A DNA stretch of 64,000 bases from JAFGJQ01 sp964586145 (GTDB taxonomy: Bacteria > Planctomycetota > Phycisphaerae > UBA1845): positions 1 to 64,000 of the forward strand of contig CAZPHH010000010.1 in assembly GCA_964586145.1 (NCBI GenBank). The letters are read 5' to 3'. Positions 54,390 through 62,778 of this stretch are shown here, one piece after another; position 1 is the first letter of the stretch; each line of letters begins with the position of its first letter. The translations under genes and the position numbers were made by a program. Under the pieces are notes generated by a model. That model was given only the letters and a program-made list of their open reading frames with translations. It made no database searches and was not told the DNA's origin.

Positions 54390-56006
54390 ATGCCCGACTA
54401 CGACCTGATTCTGCGAAACGGCACGGTGTACGACGGCTCGGGCTCGCCCCCGGTCGCCGCCGATGTGGCGGTTTCGGGCGATGCCATCGCCGCCGTGGCG
54501 CCCCTGCCGAACGCCCGAGGCCGCGTGGAGCTGGACGCCACGGGACTGGCCGTCGCCCCCGGCTTCATCAACATGCTGAGCTGGGCCAACGAAACGCTGA
54601 TCGAAGACGGCCGATCGCAGAGCGACATCCGCCAGGGCGTCACCCTCGAAGTGCTCGGCGAGGGCCGGTCCATGGGCCCGCTCAATGACTCCATGAAGCA
54701 GGAGATGGTCGAGCAGCAGGGAGACATCCGCTATAACGTGGAGTGGACCACGCTGGGCGAATACCTGGAGTTCCTCGAACGCCGCGGCGTCTCGTGCAAC
54801 GTCACCTCGTTCGTCGGGGCCGCCACGCTGCGGATTCACGAGATCGGCTACGATGATCGACCCCCGACGCCCGAGGAACTGGCGCGGATGTGCGCCCTGG
54901 TTCGGCAGGCCATGGCCGAAGGCGCGGTCGGCGTGTCCTCCGCCCTCATCTACTCTCCCGCCGCCTATGCCCGCACCGACGAGCTGATCGCCCTGGCGAA
55001 GGAGGCAGCCGCCGACGGCGGCCTGTACGCCTCCCACATCCGCAACGAGGCCGATGGCCTGCTGGAGGCCCTGGACGAGTTCCTGACCATCGCACGCCTG
55101 GCCGGCGTCAAGGCCGAGGTGTACCACCTCAAGGCCTCCGGCCGGTCCAACTGGGACAAGCTGGACACCGTCGTCAAAACCATCGACAACGCCCGCGCGG
55201 AGGGGCTGCCCATCACGGCCGACATGTACACATATGCGGCCAGCTCCACCGGCCTGGACGCAGTCATGCCGCCCTGGGTGCAGGAAGGCGGACACAAGGC
55301 GTGGGTCGCCCGTCTGCGCGATCCGAACGTGCGGGCCCGCGTCAAGACCGACATGAACACCCCCAGCCGGGCGTGGGACAACGGCTGGCTCTCCGTCGGC
55401 TCCCCGGACAAGATCCTGCTGGTCGGCTTCAAAAACCCGTCGCTCAAGCCGCTGGCCGGCAAGACGCTCGCGGAAATCGCCGCCATGCGGGGCACGCCGC
55501 CGGAAGACACGGCCATGGACCTCGTGATCGAGGACGACAGCGAGGTCGGGGCGGTGTTCTTCGTCATGTCGGAAGAGAACGTAACGAAGAAGGTCCGCTG
55601 CCCGTGGATGAGCTTCTGCTCTGACGCCCGCTCACTGGCGCCCGAGGGCGTCTTCCTGAAGCGAAACACGCACCCCAGGGCCTACGGTTCATTCGCCCGC
55701 GTGCTGGGCAAGTACGTCCGGGACGAGCAGGTCATTCCCATGGAAGAGGCCGTCCGGCGGCTGGCGGCCCTGCCCGCCGCGAACCTCGGTCTGGACCGCC
55801 GGGGCCTGCTGGCCCCGGGCCACTTCGCGGACGTCGTGGCCTTTGACCCCGCCGCCATTCGCGACAACGCCACGTACAAGGAGCCCCACCAGTACGCCAC
55901 CGGCATGGTCCACGTGGTCGTCAACGGGACCCCCGTCCTTCGAGACGGCGACCACACCGGCGCCACGCCCGGCCGCTTCGTCCGCGGCCCCGGCCGGCGT
56001 GAATAA
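54390..56006 (+). CDS. N-acyl-D-amino-acid deacylase family amidohydrolase
   Basis: 538 residues. D-aminoacylase-type amidohydrolase: the N-terminal beta part (DLILRNGTVYDGSGSPP), the barrel, and the C-terminal LAPGHFADVVAFDP all fit. The usual HxH pair after the PGFI motif is replaced by NMLSWANE, which belongs, from memory, to a common subgroup; the later His in ASHIRNEADGLL and the Asp in FCSDARSLAPEG are present. It should release D-amino acids from N-acyl or peptide forms. No signal peptide is seen, so it is probably cytoplasmic, unlike the two lipoproteins upstream. ATG at 54390 with GGAAAGGAA upstream, 58 bases after the last gene. Confidence 0.9.
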   Translation: MPDYDLILRNGTVYDGSGSPPVAADVAVSGDAIAAVAPLPNARGRVELDATGLAVAPGFINMLSWANETLIEDGRSQSDIRQGVTLEVLGEGRSMGPLNDSMKQEMVEQQGDIRYNVEWTTLGEYLEFLERRGVSCNVTSFVGAATLRIHEIGYDDRPPTPEELARMCALVRQAMAEGAVGVSSALIYSPAAYARTDELIALAKEAAADGGLYASHIRNEADGLLEALDEFLTIARLAGVKAEVYHLKASGRSNWDKLDTVVKTIDNARAEGLPITADMYTYAASSTGLDAVMPPWVQEGGHKAWVARLRDPNVRARVKTDMNTPSRAWDNGWLSVGSPDKILLVGFKNPSLKPLAGKTLAEIAAMRGTPPEDTAMDLVIEDDSEVGAVFFVMSEENVTKKVRCPWMSFCSDARSLAPEGVFLKRNTHPRAYGSFARVLGKYVRDEQVIPMEEAVRRLAALPAANLGLDRRGLLAPGHFADVVAFDPAAIRDNATYKEPHQYATGMVHVVVNGTPVLRDGDHTGATPGRFVRGPGRRE

Positions 56007-56039
56007 CCCGCCTCGGGCGCGTCGCGGGCCAAGGTGCGC

Positions 56040-56594
56040 CTACGACCCTCCGAACACCAGATGACAGATTCCCACCGCCGCCAGAATCCCCGCCAGGTCC
56101 GCCAGCAACCCCGCCACCATGGCGTGCCGGATGCGACGGATGCCCACCGAGCCGAAGTACAACGCGATGACGTAAAACGTGGTGTCCGTGCTGCCGAACA
56201 TGGTCGCAGCCACCTTGGCCTCGAACGAATCCGGCTGGGCCTTGGTGATCTCCGACACCAGCCCCAGCGACCCCGACCCGGACAGTGGCTTCATCAGCGC
56301 CACCGGCATCACCTCCGAAGGCATGCCCACCAGGTCCGTCGCGGGCGCCAGTGTGGCGGAGATGTACTCCAACGCGCCGGACACGCGGAACATTCCGATG
56401 GCCACGAAAATGGCGACGATGTAGGGGAGAATCTGCAGGAAGATATCCCACCCCTCCTTGCCCCCTTCGATGAACGCCTCGTACACCTTGACCCGCCGCA
56501 TCATCGCATAGCCGATGATCACGAAGAACATCAGCGGAATGGTCAGCAGCGAAATCTGGTCCACAACCAGACGAAAGATTCCGGCCCCGGTCAT
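56040..56594 (-). CDS. spmB: SpmB-like nucleoside-recognition-domain membrane protein
   Basis: 184 residues with several hydrophobic segments and the Gate-family blocks QISLLTIPLMFFVIIGYAMMRRVKVYEAFIEGGKEGW and MFGSTDTTFYVIALYFGSVG. In sporulating Bacillota SpmA/SpmB affect spore-core dehydration; in other bacteria the pair is widespread and its function unknown. The ATG at 56594 overlaps the spmA stop (ATGA), so it is coupled. Same operon as spmA; convergent with the D-aminoacylase gene. Confidence 0.9.
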   Translation of the reverse strand: MTGAGIFRLVVDQISLLTIPLMFFVIIGYAMMRRVKVYEAFIEGGKEGWDIFLQILPYIVAIFVAIGMFRVSGALEYISATLAPATDLVGMPSEVMPVALMKPLSGSGSLGLVSEITKAQPDSFEAKVAATMFGSTDTTFYVIALYFGSVGIRRIRHAMVAGLLADLAGILAAVGICHLVFGGS

Positions 56595-57841
56595 GCCTTG
56601 CCCTCCTTCTCCGATCCGCGGTTGGCAGCCGCCTCGCGATCGTACTCGGCCACCGCCGCGGCGCGGGAGAACATGGGAAGCCGTCCAAGCAGCTTGACCA
56701 TGATGATCGCCGTCACCGTCGCGACGGCCCCCGCCAGCATGCACGTGCCGATGATCTCCGCCGGATCGCTGCATTGAGCAGCCTGGCGGACCCCCAGCAG
56801 CGTCGTGGGAAGAATCGCCAGCCCGGCCGTGTTGTAGCCCAGCAGCATGATCTGCGAATCCGTGGCCACTTCCGGACGATCGTTCAGCGTCTGAAGCTCC
56901 TTCATCGCCTTGAGCCCGAACGGCGTCGCGGCGTTGCCCAGCCCCAGCAGCGTCGAGGTCACGTTCATCACGATGGCCCCGTTGGCCGGATGGTCCTTCG
57001 GCACCTGCGGAAACAGAAACCGGATGACCGGGTACATGCCCCGGGCCACAAGCTGCACGATGCCCGCCTTCTCCCCTACTCTCATCAGGCCCAGCAGCAT
57101 GACCATGGCCGCCACCAGGCCCAGCGCGATGTTGAAACCGCCGGCCGCGAAATCAAACGCCGCGTCCGTGAGCGACTTGAGTGTGACGAGCTTGCCCTTC
57201 GCGACCAGTTCCTCGGCCACCAGCACGCACTCACCCGGCTTACAGTGCTGCCAGGTCAGCAGGAACCCGTCCTCCGCCTTGTGTACGGCGTCCAGGTACG
57301 GCGGCTGCACACCCACCGGCCCGTCCACGGAATCGACCGACAGCGTGTCACCGCTTCGACGGAACCGGAACGTGAACGTGCGTTGGGCGCCGTCGGCCGT
57401 CGTCTGCCGCAGGTGCAGGGCGTTGCGGTCCCGGCTCAAATACCGATCGGGGACCCGCTCGCCCGGCCGGAAGGACCGCTCGACCGCCATCAGGTACTGT
57501 CCGTACCCGACGTAGTCCCAGGTCACCGCGATCGCCTGCTCGTCACGACGGGCGGCGATCAGCCACGGCGAGCCATCCGCCCGGGAGTCGGAACGGTCCG
57601 GCACCACAAACGCTCCATCCTCCTCCTCCAGCGTAACTTCGAACCGCTCGAAACCGCGCTTGTCGTCACCGATGTAGATGGCCAGCGTGGCGGACCCGTC
57701 GTCGAGCAACGACGAGCTCAGTCGACTGGTCGTGGGCTGATAGTGCTGCACCGCGCAAAGGACAAAAGAGATCAGGATCATCAGCCCCCAGATGGTGTTG
57801 ATGTTCAACAGGGACCGGATCAGCCCGCTGAAGACCTTCAT
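56591..57841 (-). CDS. spmA: SpmA-like membrane protein with an extra domain outside the membrane
   Basis: 416 residues, about twice the usual SpmA length. After the first transmembrane segment (about residues 13-31) comes a large inserted region (about residues 33-225) with a beta-rich, soluble composition; the rest (about 226-416) is the normal SpmA/Gate part with FNIALGLVAAMVMLLGLMRVGEKAG, VMNVTSTLLGLGNAATPFG and MLLGYNTAGLAILP. The insert should face the periplasm or other outer side. The ATG at 57841 has AGGAGGAG ten bases upstream. The operon lies between the D-aminoacylase and alr, so a link with D-amino acids or peptides is possible. Confidence 0.88.
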   Translation of the reverse strand: MKVFSGLIRSLLNINTIWGLMILISFVLCAVQHYQPTTSRLSSSLLDDGSATLAIYIGDDKRGFERFEVTLEEEDGAFVVPDRSDSRADGSPWLIAARRDEQAIAVTWDYVGYGQYLMAVERSFRPGERVPDRYLSRDRNALHLRQTTADGAQRTFTFRFRRSGDTLSVDSVDGPVGVQPPYLDAVHKAEDGFLLTWQHCKPGECVLVAEELVAKGKLVTLKSLTDAAFDFAAGGFNIALGLVAAMVMLLGLMRVGEKAGIVQLVARGMYPVIRFLFPQVPKDHPANGAIVMNVTSTLLGLGNAATPFGLKAMKELQTLNDRPEVATDSQIMLLGYNTAGLAILPTTLLGVRQAAQCSDPAEIIGTCMLAGAVATVTAIIMVKLLGRLPMFSRAAAVAEYDREAAANRGSEKEGKA

Positions 57842-58046
57842 AGGCCAGGCTCCTCCTGCCCGTGTGATAGGAGTACCGCCTCCCGTCGCACGCCACGGCG
57901 GACAGGCAGGGGACACGGGCGATCGTATTATGGGTCCCCTCGCGCATCGTGCCAAGGCAGAACGCAGGCCGCTTGTGAAATCGCCGCTTCACGCTATGCT
58001 CGGGCCCTCGACGCCCCGACGCGCCGTAATCCGGGGACCGTATCGC

Positions 58047-59216
58047 ATGAACGCCGCTTGCCTGCGTGCCGAAATAGATCTGGCCGCCATTGAGCACAAC
58101 ATCCGCGTGCTCCGCTCCTTCGCCCCGGCCGGCTGCAAGCTCTGCCCCGCCGTCAAGGCCGACGCATACGGGCACGGCATCCGGCTCATCCTGCCCGCCC
58201 TGCGACGGGCCGGCGCCGACATGCTCGGCGTGGCCGCCACCCGCGAGGCCCTGGAGCTGCGCGAGCTGGCATACAACGGGCCGATCCTGCTGTTCGGAAC
58301 GGAACTCAACGCCTGGCGCGGACCGCAACGCGACGACACGGCCCGCTGGCTGGTGGAGCACGACGTGCGAGTCACGGTAACGTCGGCTGCCGACCTCGAC
58401 GACCTGGCCGCCGCCGCACGCGCCCTACGCCGGCCCGCCCGGCTCCACTTCAAGCTGGATTCCGGCATGTCGCGCATGGGCATACACGAAGAACCCCTGC
58501 TCGAGCTGATGCAGGTCGCCGGCCGGACTGACGGCCTCGTAATCGAGGGCCTCTACACCCACTTCGCCACGGCCGATGACGACAAGGCCTTCGCCCGGCA
58601 GCAACTCGACCGGTTCCTGGCGTTCGTCCAACAGGTCCGCACCGCCGGGCTTTCCGTGCCCGTCGTCCACGCCGCCAATTCCGCGGCCATCATCGACGTA
58701 CCGGGCAGCCACCTCGACATGATCCGGCCCGGCATCTCTCTCTACGGCTACCACACCGGCCCGGACATGGTACACCGGCCGGACCTGCGCCCGTCCCTGC
58801 GCCTGGTCACCCAACTCACGCTGGTCAAGGAAATCCCGGCGGGCAGCCGCGTCGGATACGGCGGCACGTTCCAGACCCGGCAGGAATCGCTGGTCGGACT
58901 CGTGCCCATCGGCTACGCCGACGGATACAGCCGGCACCTGTCCGGCCGTGGACAGATGCGCGTGGCCGGCCGGCTGGTTCCGGTCATTGGCCGGGTCAGT
59001 ATGGACCAGACCATCGTCGACCTGACGGCGTTACAGCGCGACGGCGTGTCCGTCTCGGCGGGCGATCCGGTGGTGATCATCGACAACGATCGGGACGCGC
59101 CGAACAGCGTCGAGTCGCTGGCCTTGATGCTCGGCACAATTCCCTACGAAATCACCACGCGGCTCGGCAACCGCATCGAGCGCGTGGCGGCACAACCGAA
59201 GGCCAATGGCGTCTGA
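58047..59216 (+). CDS. alr: alanine racemase
   Basis: 389 residues. Interconverts L- and D-alanine with PLP. The PLP lysine is in AVKADAYGHG near residue 39, and the second catalytic Tyr in RVGYGGTF near residue 273. Other blocks: RAEIDLAAIEHNIR, HFKLDSGMSRMG, HAANSAA and IGRVSMDQTIVDL. The ATG at 58047 follows GGGGA by about nine bases; the open frame upstream is antisense to spmA. It is divergent from the spmAB operon and the dacB gene starts 43 bases downstream, so they are probably cotranscribed. Confidence 0.97.
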   Translation: MNAACLRAEIDLAAIEHNIRVLRSFAPAGCKLCPAVKADAYGHGIRLILPALRRAGADMLGVAATREALELRELAYNGPILLFGTELNAWRGPQRDDTARWLVEHDVRVTVTSAADLDDLAAAARALRRPARLHFKLDSGMSRMGIHEEPLLELMQVAGRTDGLVIEGLYTHFATADDDKAFARQQLDRFLAFVQQVRTAGLSVPVVHAANSAAIIDVPGSHLDMIRPGISLYGYHTGPDMVHRPDLRPSLRLVTQLTLVKEIPAGSRVGYGGTFQTRQESLVGLVPIGYADGYSRHLSGRGQMRVAGRLVPVIGRVSMDQTIVDLTALQRDGVSVSAGDPVVIIDNDRDAPNSVESLALMLGTIPYEITTRLGNRIERVAAQPKANGV

Positions 59217-59259
59217 GAAACCCGAGGAAGCCCAAGTGACCCATCCCTCCGGAGGAACC

Positions 59260-60732
59260 ATGAAGCGGAACCGACCCATCCGTCTGGCGTTCGTATTGCC
59301 CGGCCTCCTGGCAGCCGCAGCATGCGCACCGGTCCGGCACGATCCGGCCCTTTCGAAGGACCTGCCGCCCATCCTGCACCGGCTGGAGGATTCGGGCGCC
59401 ATCGTTTCCGCCCGGGTCATCGAGCTGCCGTCCGGACGGGAGTTGTACGCGGAAAACGCGGATCAGCCCTTCACGCCGGCCAGCAACATGAAGCTGGTGG
59501 TCAGTGCGGCCGCCCTGGACGCCCTGGGCCGGGACTTCACGTATGACACGTACCTGGTCCGATCGGGCGACGACCTCTGGATCGTGGGCACGGGCGATCC
59601 CGCCCTCGGCGACGTCCGGCTGGCCAACCGCCACAAACGCGATCCGTACGGAGTGCTCGATGAGTGGGCACGCCTCCTCAAGCGCAAAGGGGTGACTCGG
59701 ATCGCCGGCGACCTGTGTTACGATGAGTCGTGGTTTGAGATGAGGCAACTCCACGACGACTGGTCCGCGCGCAGCCGCACCGAATGGTACGCCTGCCCGG
59801 TCAGCGGCCTGAACTTCAACGACAACTGCATCGACGTGACCGTCACGCCTGCGGACCCTGGTGCGCCGGTCAGCTACAGCATTGCCCCGCCCACCCAGGC
59901 GGTCACCATCGTCAACAACTGCGTTTCGCACGGCGACGGCCGGCCGGCGGACATCGTCCGGGATGACACCCGCAACGTCTTCACACTGACGGGCCGGGCA
60001 ACCAAGCGCACGGAATTGCAGTCCAAGCCGGTCACCCACCCCGGCCTGTTCCTGGCCGACGCCTTCCGCCTGGCCCTGCAGAAGCACGGCATCGACGTCG
60101 CCGGCAACCTCCGGCCGATTTCCGTCCGGCGGGATGCTCACGGAGCGCCGCGCGACGGAGAAATTCTGGCCGTCCGCCAAACCCCGCTGGCCGACGTGCT
60201 CTGGCGGACCAACACCCACTCCCAGAACCTTTTTGCCGAATGCCTGGCCAAAACGCTGGGACGGCAGTGGGCGGCCTCGTGGTGGCTGCGGCAGCCCGGG
60301 TCGTGGGACAACGCCCGCCGGGCCGTGCCCGACCGCATCCGCAGGCTGGGCGTTTCCACCCGTGGCCTGACGGTGGCCGACGGCTCCGGCCTGAGCCGCG
60401 GCAACCAGGTCACCGCCCGGCTGCTCACCGACCTGCTGAAGGTCATGCACTCGCACCCGGATGGGGCGATGTATCGGGAGAGCCTGTCCAAGGTCGGCGT
60501 GGAGGGCACGTTGCGTAATCGCATGAGTGACCTGAAAGGCCGCGTTTTCGCCAAAACCGGCTATATCGGCTCCGTCCGCACCCTCAGCGGCTACGTGCAG
60601 ACCCACGACGGAAAATGGCTGGCCTTCTCGTTCCTGTACAACCGAATCCCCGGTTCGGTGAAGCCGTTCGAGGAGCTGCAGGACGAGGCGGTACGCGTGC
60701 TGACGGAGTGGTCACCGGGAGAAACCGAGTAG
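59260..60732 (+). CDS. dacB: D-Ala-D-Ala carboxypeptidase/endopeptidase, PBP4 (DacB) type
   Basis: 490 residues. Removes the terminal D-Ala from peptidoglycan or cuts cross-links. The three penicillin-binding motifs are intact: S75-N-M-K78 in PASNMKL, SxN with Ser321 in THSQNLF and K432-T-G in AKTGYIG. The signal peptide ends in AAAAC, a fair lipobox. The ATG at 59260 has GGAGGA five bases upstream. The last part, from about residue 361, is almost identical to a second, incomplete copy at 62779-63160, so the end of this gene could have been supplied by an inserted element. Confidence 0.95.
   Translation: MKRNRPIRLAFVLPGLLAAAACAPVRHDPALSKDLPPILHRLEDSGAIVSARVIELPSGRELYAENADQPFTPASNMKLVVSAAALDALGRDFTYDTYLVRSGDDLWIVGTGDPALGDVRLANRHKRDPYGVLDEWARLLKRKGVTRIAGDLCYDESWFEMRQLHDDWSARSRTEWYACPVSGLNFNDNCIDVTVTPADPGAPVSYSIAPPTQAVTIVNNCVSHGDGRPADIVRDDTRNVFTLTGRATKRTELQSKPVTHPGLFLADAFRLALQKHGIDVAGNLRPISVRRDAHGAPRDGEILAVRQTPLADVLWRTNTHSQNLFAECLAKTLGRQWAASWWLRQPGSWDNARRAVPDRIRRLGVSTRGLTVADGSGLSRGNQVTARLLTDLLKVMHSHPDGAMYRESLSKVGVEGTLRNRMSDLKGRVFAKTGYIGSVRTLSGYVQTHDGKWLAFSFLYNRIPGSVKPFEELQDEAVRVLTEWSPGETE
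60339..60720 (+). repeat. direct repeat, left copy (dacB 3' end)
   Basis: About 382 bases that recur at 62779-63160 with an offset of 2440 bases. Bases 60355-60653 are identical to the other copy over 299 positions; mismatches lie only near the two ends (60350, 60354, 60654, 60666, 60684, and several after 60702). It encodes the C-terminal part of dacB including the KTG motif. Confidence 0.95.
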
Positions 60733-61143
60733 AAACGGCCCCCACTCACGCACGCTGGACAAGCCAGGAACCTGCATCGCCCACCGAAGCACGGCGAGCA
60801 AACCCCCAGAGTCGCGTGTGCTGTCTTCGATGCGAAAGCCGCACTCACAATGCAATGGGCATTCGGTGGCCGGGTTGCACAGGTGATTCCCGATGAATCG
60901 TCAGATCGGACCTCTCGACGGTCACTCCTCACTCGAGGGCAGGGAACCGTCGAACAGAGTGTTTGACGCGCGCCGGAATCCAGATTGGGAACTGAAGCGG
61001 ACGGAGATGTAAAGCGCTCTCACACGTGAACTTACGACACATTCCCTGGGCGCTGGTACGAGTCCTTGCACGGACAACCGATGGTGCGTAAGCGATAATA
61101 TTATATCGGTAAGGACCGTTTTAGAGGAAATGAAGATAATATA
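60733..61143. other. spacer between dacB and hipB with AT-rich control region
   Basis: No gene is supported in this stretch. Its first 330 bases look like ordinary sequence. From 61090 it becomes unusually AT-rich and has GATAATAT at 61094-61101 and again at 61135-61142, 41 bases apart, and a perfect palindrome ATAATATTAT at 61095-61104. These are likely operator sites for the HipB-like protein; that is inference. Confidence 0.55.
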
Positions 61144-61172
61144 TTGACTGTCATCTGTGATGAGGGTAGAAT
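61144..61172 (+). promoter_or_regulatory. strong sigma70-type promoter of hipBA, leaderless
   Basis: TTGACT at 61144-61149 and TAGAAT at 61167-61172 with a spacer of exactly 17 bases. The ATG of hipB begins at 61179, only seven bases after the -10 element, where transcription should begin, so the mRNA is predicted to start at or next to its start codon. No Shine-Dalgarno site precedes the ATG. Confidence 0.8.
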
Positions 61173-61178
61173 CGTGTC

Positions 61179-61490
61179 ATGAATGCCACAACGCTTTCGC
61201 TGACCGGTCCAACCGAAGTGGCCAAGGCATTGGCTGCGCGTGCCAAGGCCCATCGGCTTTTGCGCGGCTGGACACAGAACACACTCGCTCAGCGCGCGGG
61301 CGTCACCGCGGCGTCGTACCGGCGTTTCGAGCGATCCGGGAAAGCCTCGCTGGGGTTGGTTCTGAAGGTGGCTCACGCTTTGGCCCGCCTCGATGATTTC
61401 GACCGTTTGCTCCAACTGCCGCCGGCCCGAAGCATAGCAGAGCTCGAACAGCAGACCGCCGGACCCACCCGCAAGCGAGGACGGAGATGA
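61179..61490 (+). CDS. hipB: HipB-like antitoxin, HTH_XRE family
   Basis: 103 residues. A helix-turn-helix of the Cro/C1 type, GWTQNTLAQRAGVTAASYRRFERSGKAS, centred near residues 30-58. In HipBA modules this protein binds and blocks HipA and represses the operon. The ATG at 61179 is likely leaderless. The stop overlaps the hipA start by four bases (ATGA). GATAATAT sites before the promoter are candidate operators. Confidence 0.92.
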   Translation: MNATTLSLTGPTEVAKALAARAKAHRLLRGWTQNTLAQRAGVTAASYRRFERSGKASLGLVLKVAHALARLDDFDRLLQLPPARSIAELEQQTAGPTRKRGRR

Positions 61491-62716
61491 AGAAGCTCGA
61501 GGTTCACTTCGTCCGCAGCCCCGGCGATGCGTTGCATGTCGGCACGTTGGCCGAGGACCGAGGCCGGGTGTACTTTGAATACGCCGCCGGTTTCCTTGCC
61601 TCCGGTCTGAGTCTTTCGCCGTTTCACGTCCCGTTCGAGCCGGGACTCTTCGAGCATCGCGATCACGCATTCGGCCCGTTGCCGGGTCTGTTCGACGACT
61701 CACTGCCCGACGGGTGGGGGCTGCTGCTGATGGATCGCCATTTCCGTTCGCTCGGCCACAACCTTGCGGCGATCAGCCCGCTGGATCGGCTTTCGTGGCT
61801 CGGGACCCGGACTATGGGCGCACTGACCTACCATCCGCCAGCCGACCGTGATGAGGCCGACATCAGCATGTTCGACCTGCACGACCTGGCTCGGCACTCG
61901 CAGGACATCCTGGTGGGTGCGGCTGTCGATGTTCTTCCTGAACTGCTGCGGGCCGGCGGCTCGCCCGGCGGTGCGCGTCCCAAGGTGCTCGTGGGCTATA
62001 ACCCCGACACCGGCGAAGTACGCAGCGGCGAGGATGACCTGCCGGACGGCTTCGAACACTGGATCGTCAAGTTCACGGCGAAAGCGGACTCGGCCGACGC
62101 CGGAGCCATCGAGTTCGCCTATTCGCTGATGGCCCGCGATGCGGGCATCGACATCCCGCCGACACGGCTGTTCGAAACGCGCGCGGGCCAGAGGTTTTTC
62201 GGCGTTCAGCGGTTCGACCGCGCCGGCAATCGACGGTATCACGTCCACACGTTCGGGAACCTGATTCAATCGAACTTCCGTATCCCCTCCGCAGACTACG
62301 CCGACCTGTTCAAGGCGACCAGCCTGCTGACACGAAATCATCAGGATGTGCGGCGTGCCTTCCGCCGAATGGTCTTCAACGTGTTGGCCCACAACCGCGA
62401 CGACCACGTGAAGAACTTCGCGTTTCGGCTGGAGGACACGACGGGTGATTGGTCATTGACGCCGGCCTACGACCTGCTCCATACCCCCGGTCCCGGCGGC
62501 GAGCACACGATGACCTTGGCGGGCGAAGGAAAGCACCCTGGCCGACCGCACATGCTGCGCCTGGCCGAGCAGGCCGGTTTGTCCAAGAACGAGGTTACGG
62601 CCATCATCGACAACGTTCGAGTTGCCGTCGGACGCTGGTCTGATCACGCTGCCCAGGCGGGCGTGACAACGGCGGCCGCCGCGGAAATCGCAAACTCGTT
62701 ACCGGAACTGAAGTAG
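61487..62716 (+). CDS. hipA: HipA-like serine/threonine kinase toxin
   Basis: 409 residues. HipA kinases phosphorylate targets such as glutamyl-tRNA synthetase and cause dormancy. The N-terminal subdomain covers residues 1-110. A P-loop-like region with Ser159 in GGSPGGARPK matches the segment that autophosphorylates in E. coli HipA. Catalytic residues are seen in AHNRDDHVKNF (Asp306, Asn310) and AYDLLHT (Asp329). All key sites are intact, so it should be active. Translationally coupled to hipB. After its stop, sequence in the same frame continues into a decayed piece of dacB. Confidence 0.94.
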   Translation: MKKLEVHFVRSPGDALHVGTLAEDRGRVYFEYAAGFLASGLSLSPFHVPFEPGLFEHRDHAFGPLPGLFDDSLPDGWGLLLMDRHFRSLGHNLAAISPLDRLSWLGTRTMGALTYHPPADRDEADISMFDLHDLARHSQDILVGAAVDVLPELLRAGGSPGGARPKVLVGYNPDTGEVRSGEDDLPDGFEHWIVKFTAKADSADAGAIEFAYSLMARDAGIDIPPTRLFETRAGQRFFGVQRFDRAGNRRYHVHTFGNLIQSNFRIPSADYADLFKATSLLTRNHQDVRRAFRRMVFNVLAHNRDDHVKNFAFRLEDTTGDWSLTPAYDLLHTPGPGGEHTMTLAGEGKHPGRPHMLRLAEQAGLSKNEVTAIIDNVRVAVGRWSDHAAQAGVTTAAAAEIANSLPELK

Positions 62717-62778
62717 GGGCCGAAGTCACGCTTGTTCTGCGCTGCACGGCCAAAGCTTTCAAGAAGCTGGGGGCCAGG
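62717..62778 (+). pseudogene. possible remnant of a small gene at the repeat junction
   Basis: Between the hipA stop and the dacB repeat, one frame reads LVLRCTAKAFKKLGARP, which resembles the opening of DUF6933-type small proteins, in which an RCTxK pattern begins the chain. There is no clear start and it is cut by the dacB copy after about 20 residues. The resemblance is short and from memory, so it is only a weak hint of an earlier gene at this point. Confidence 0.3.
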
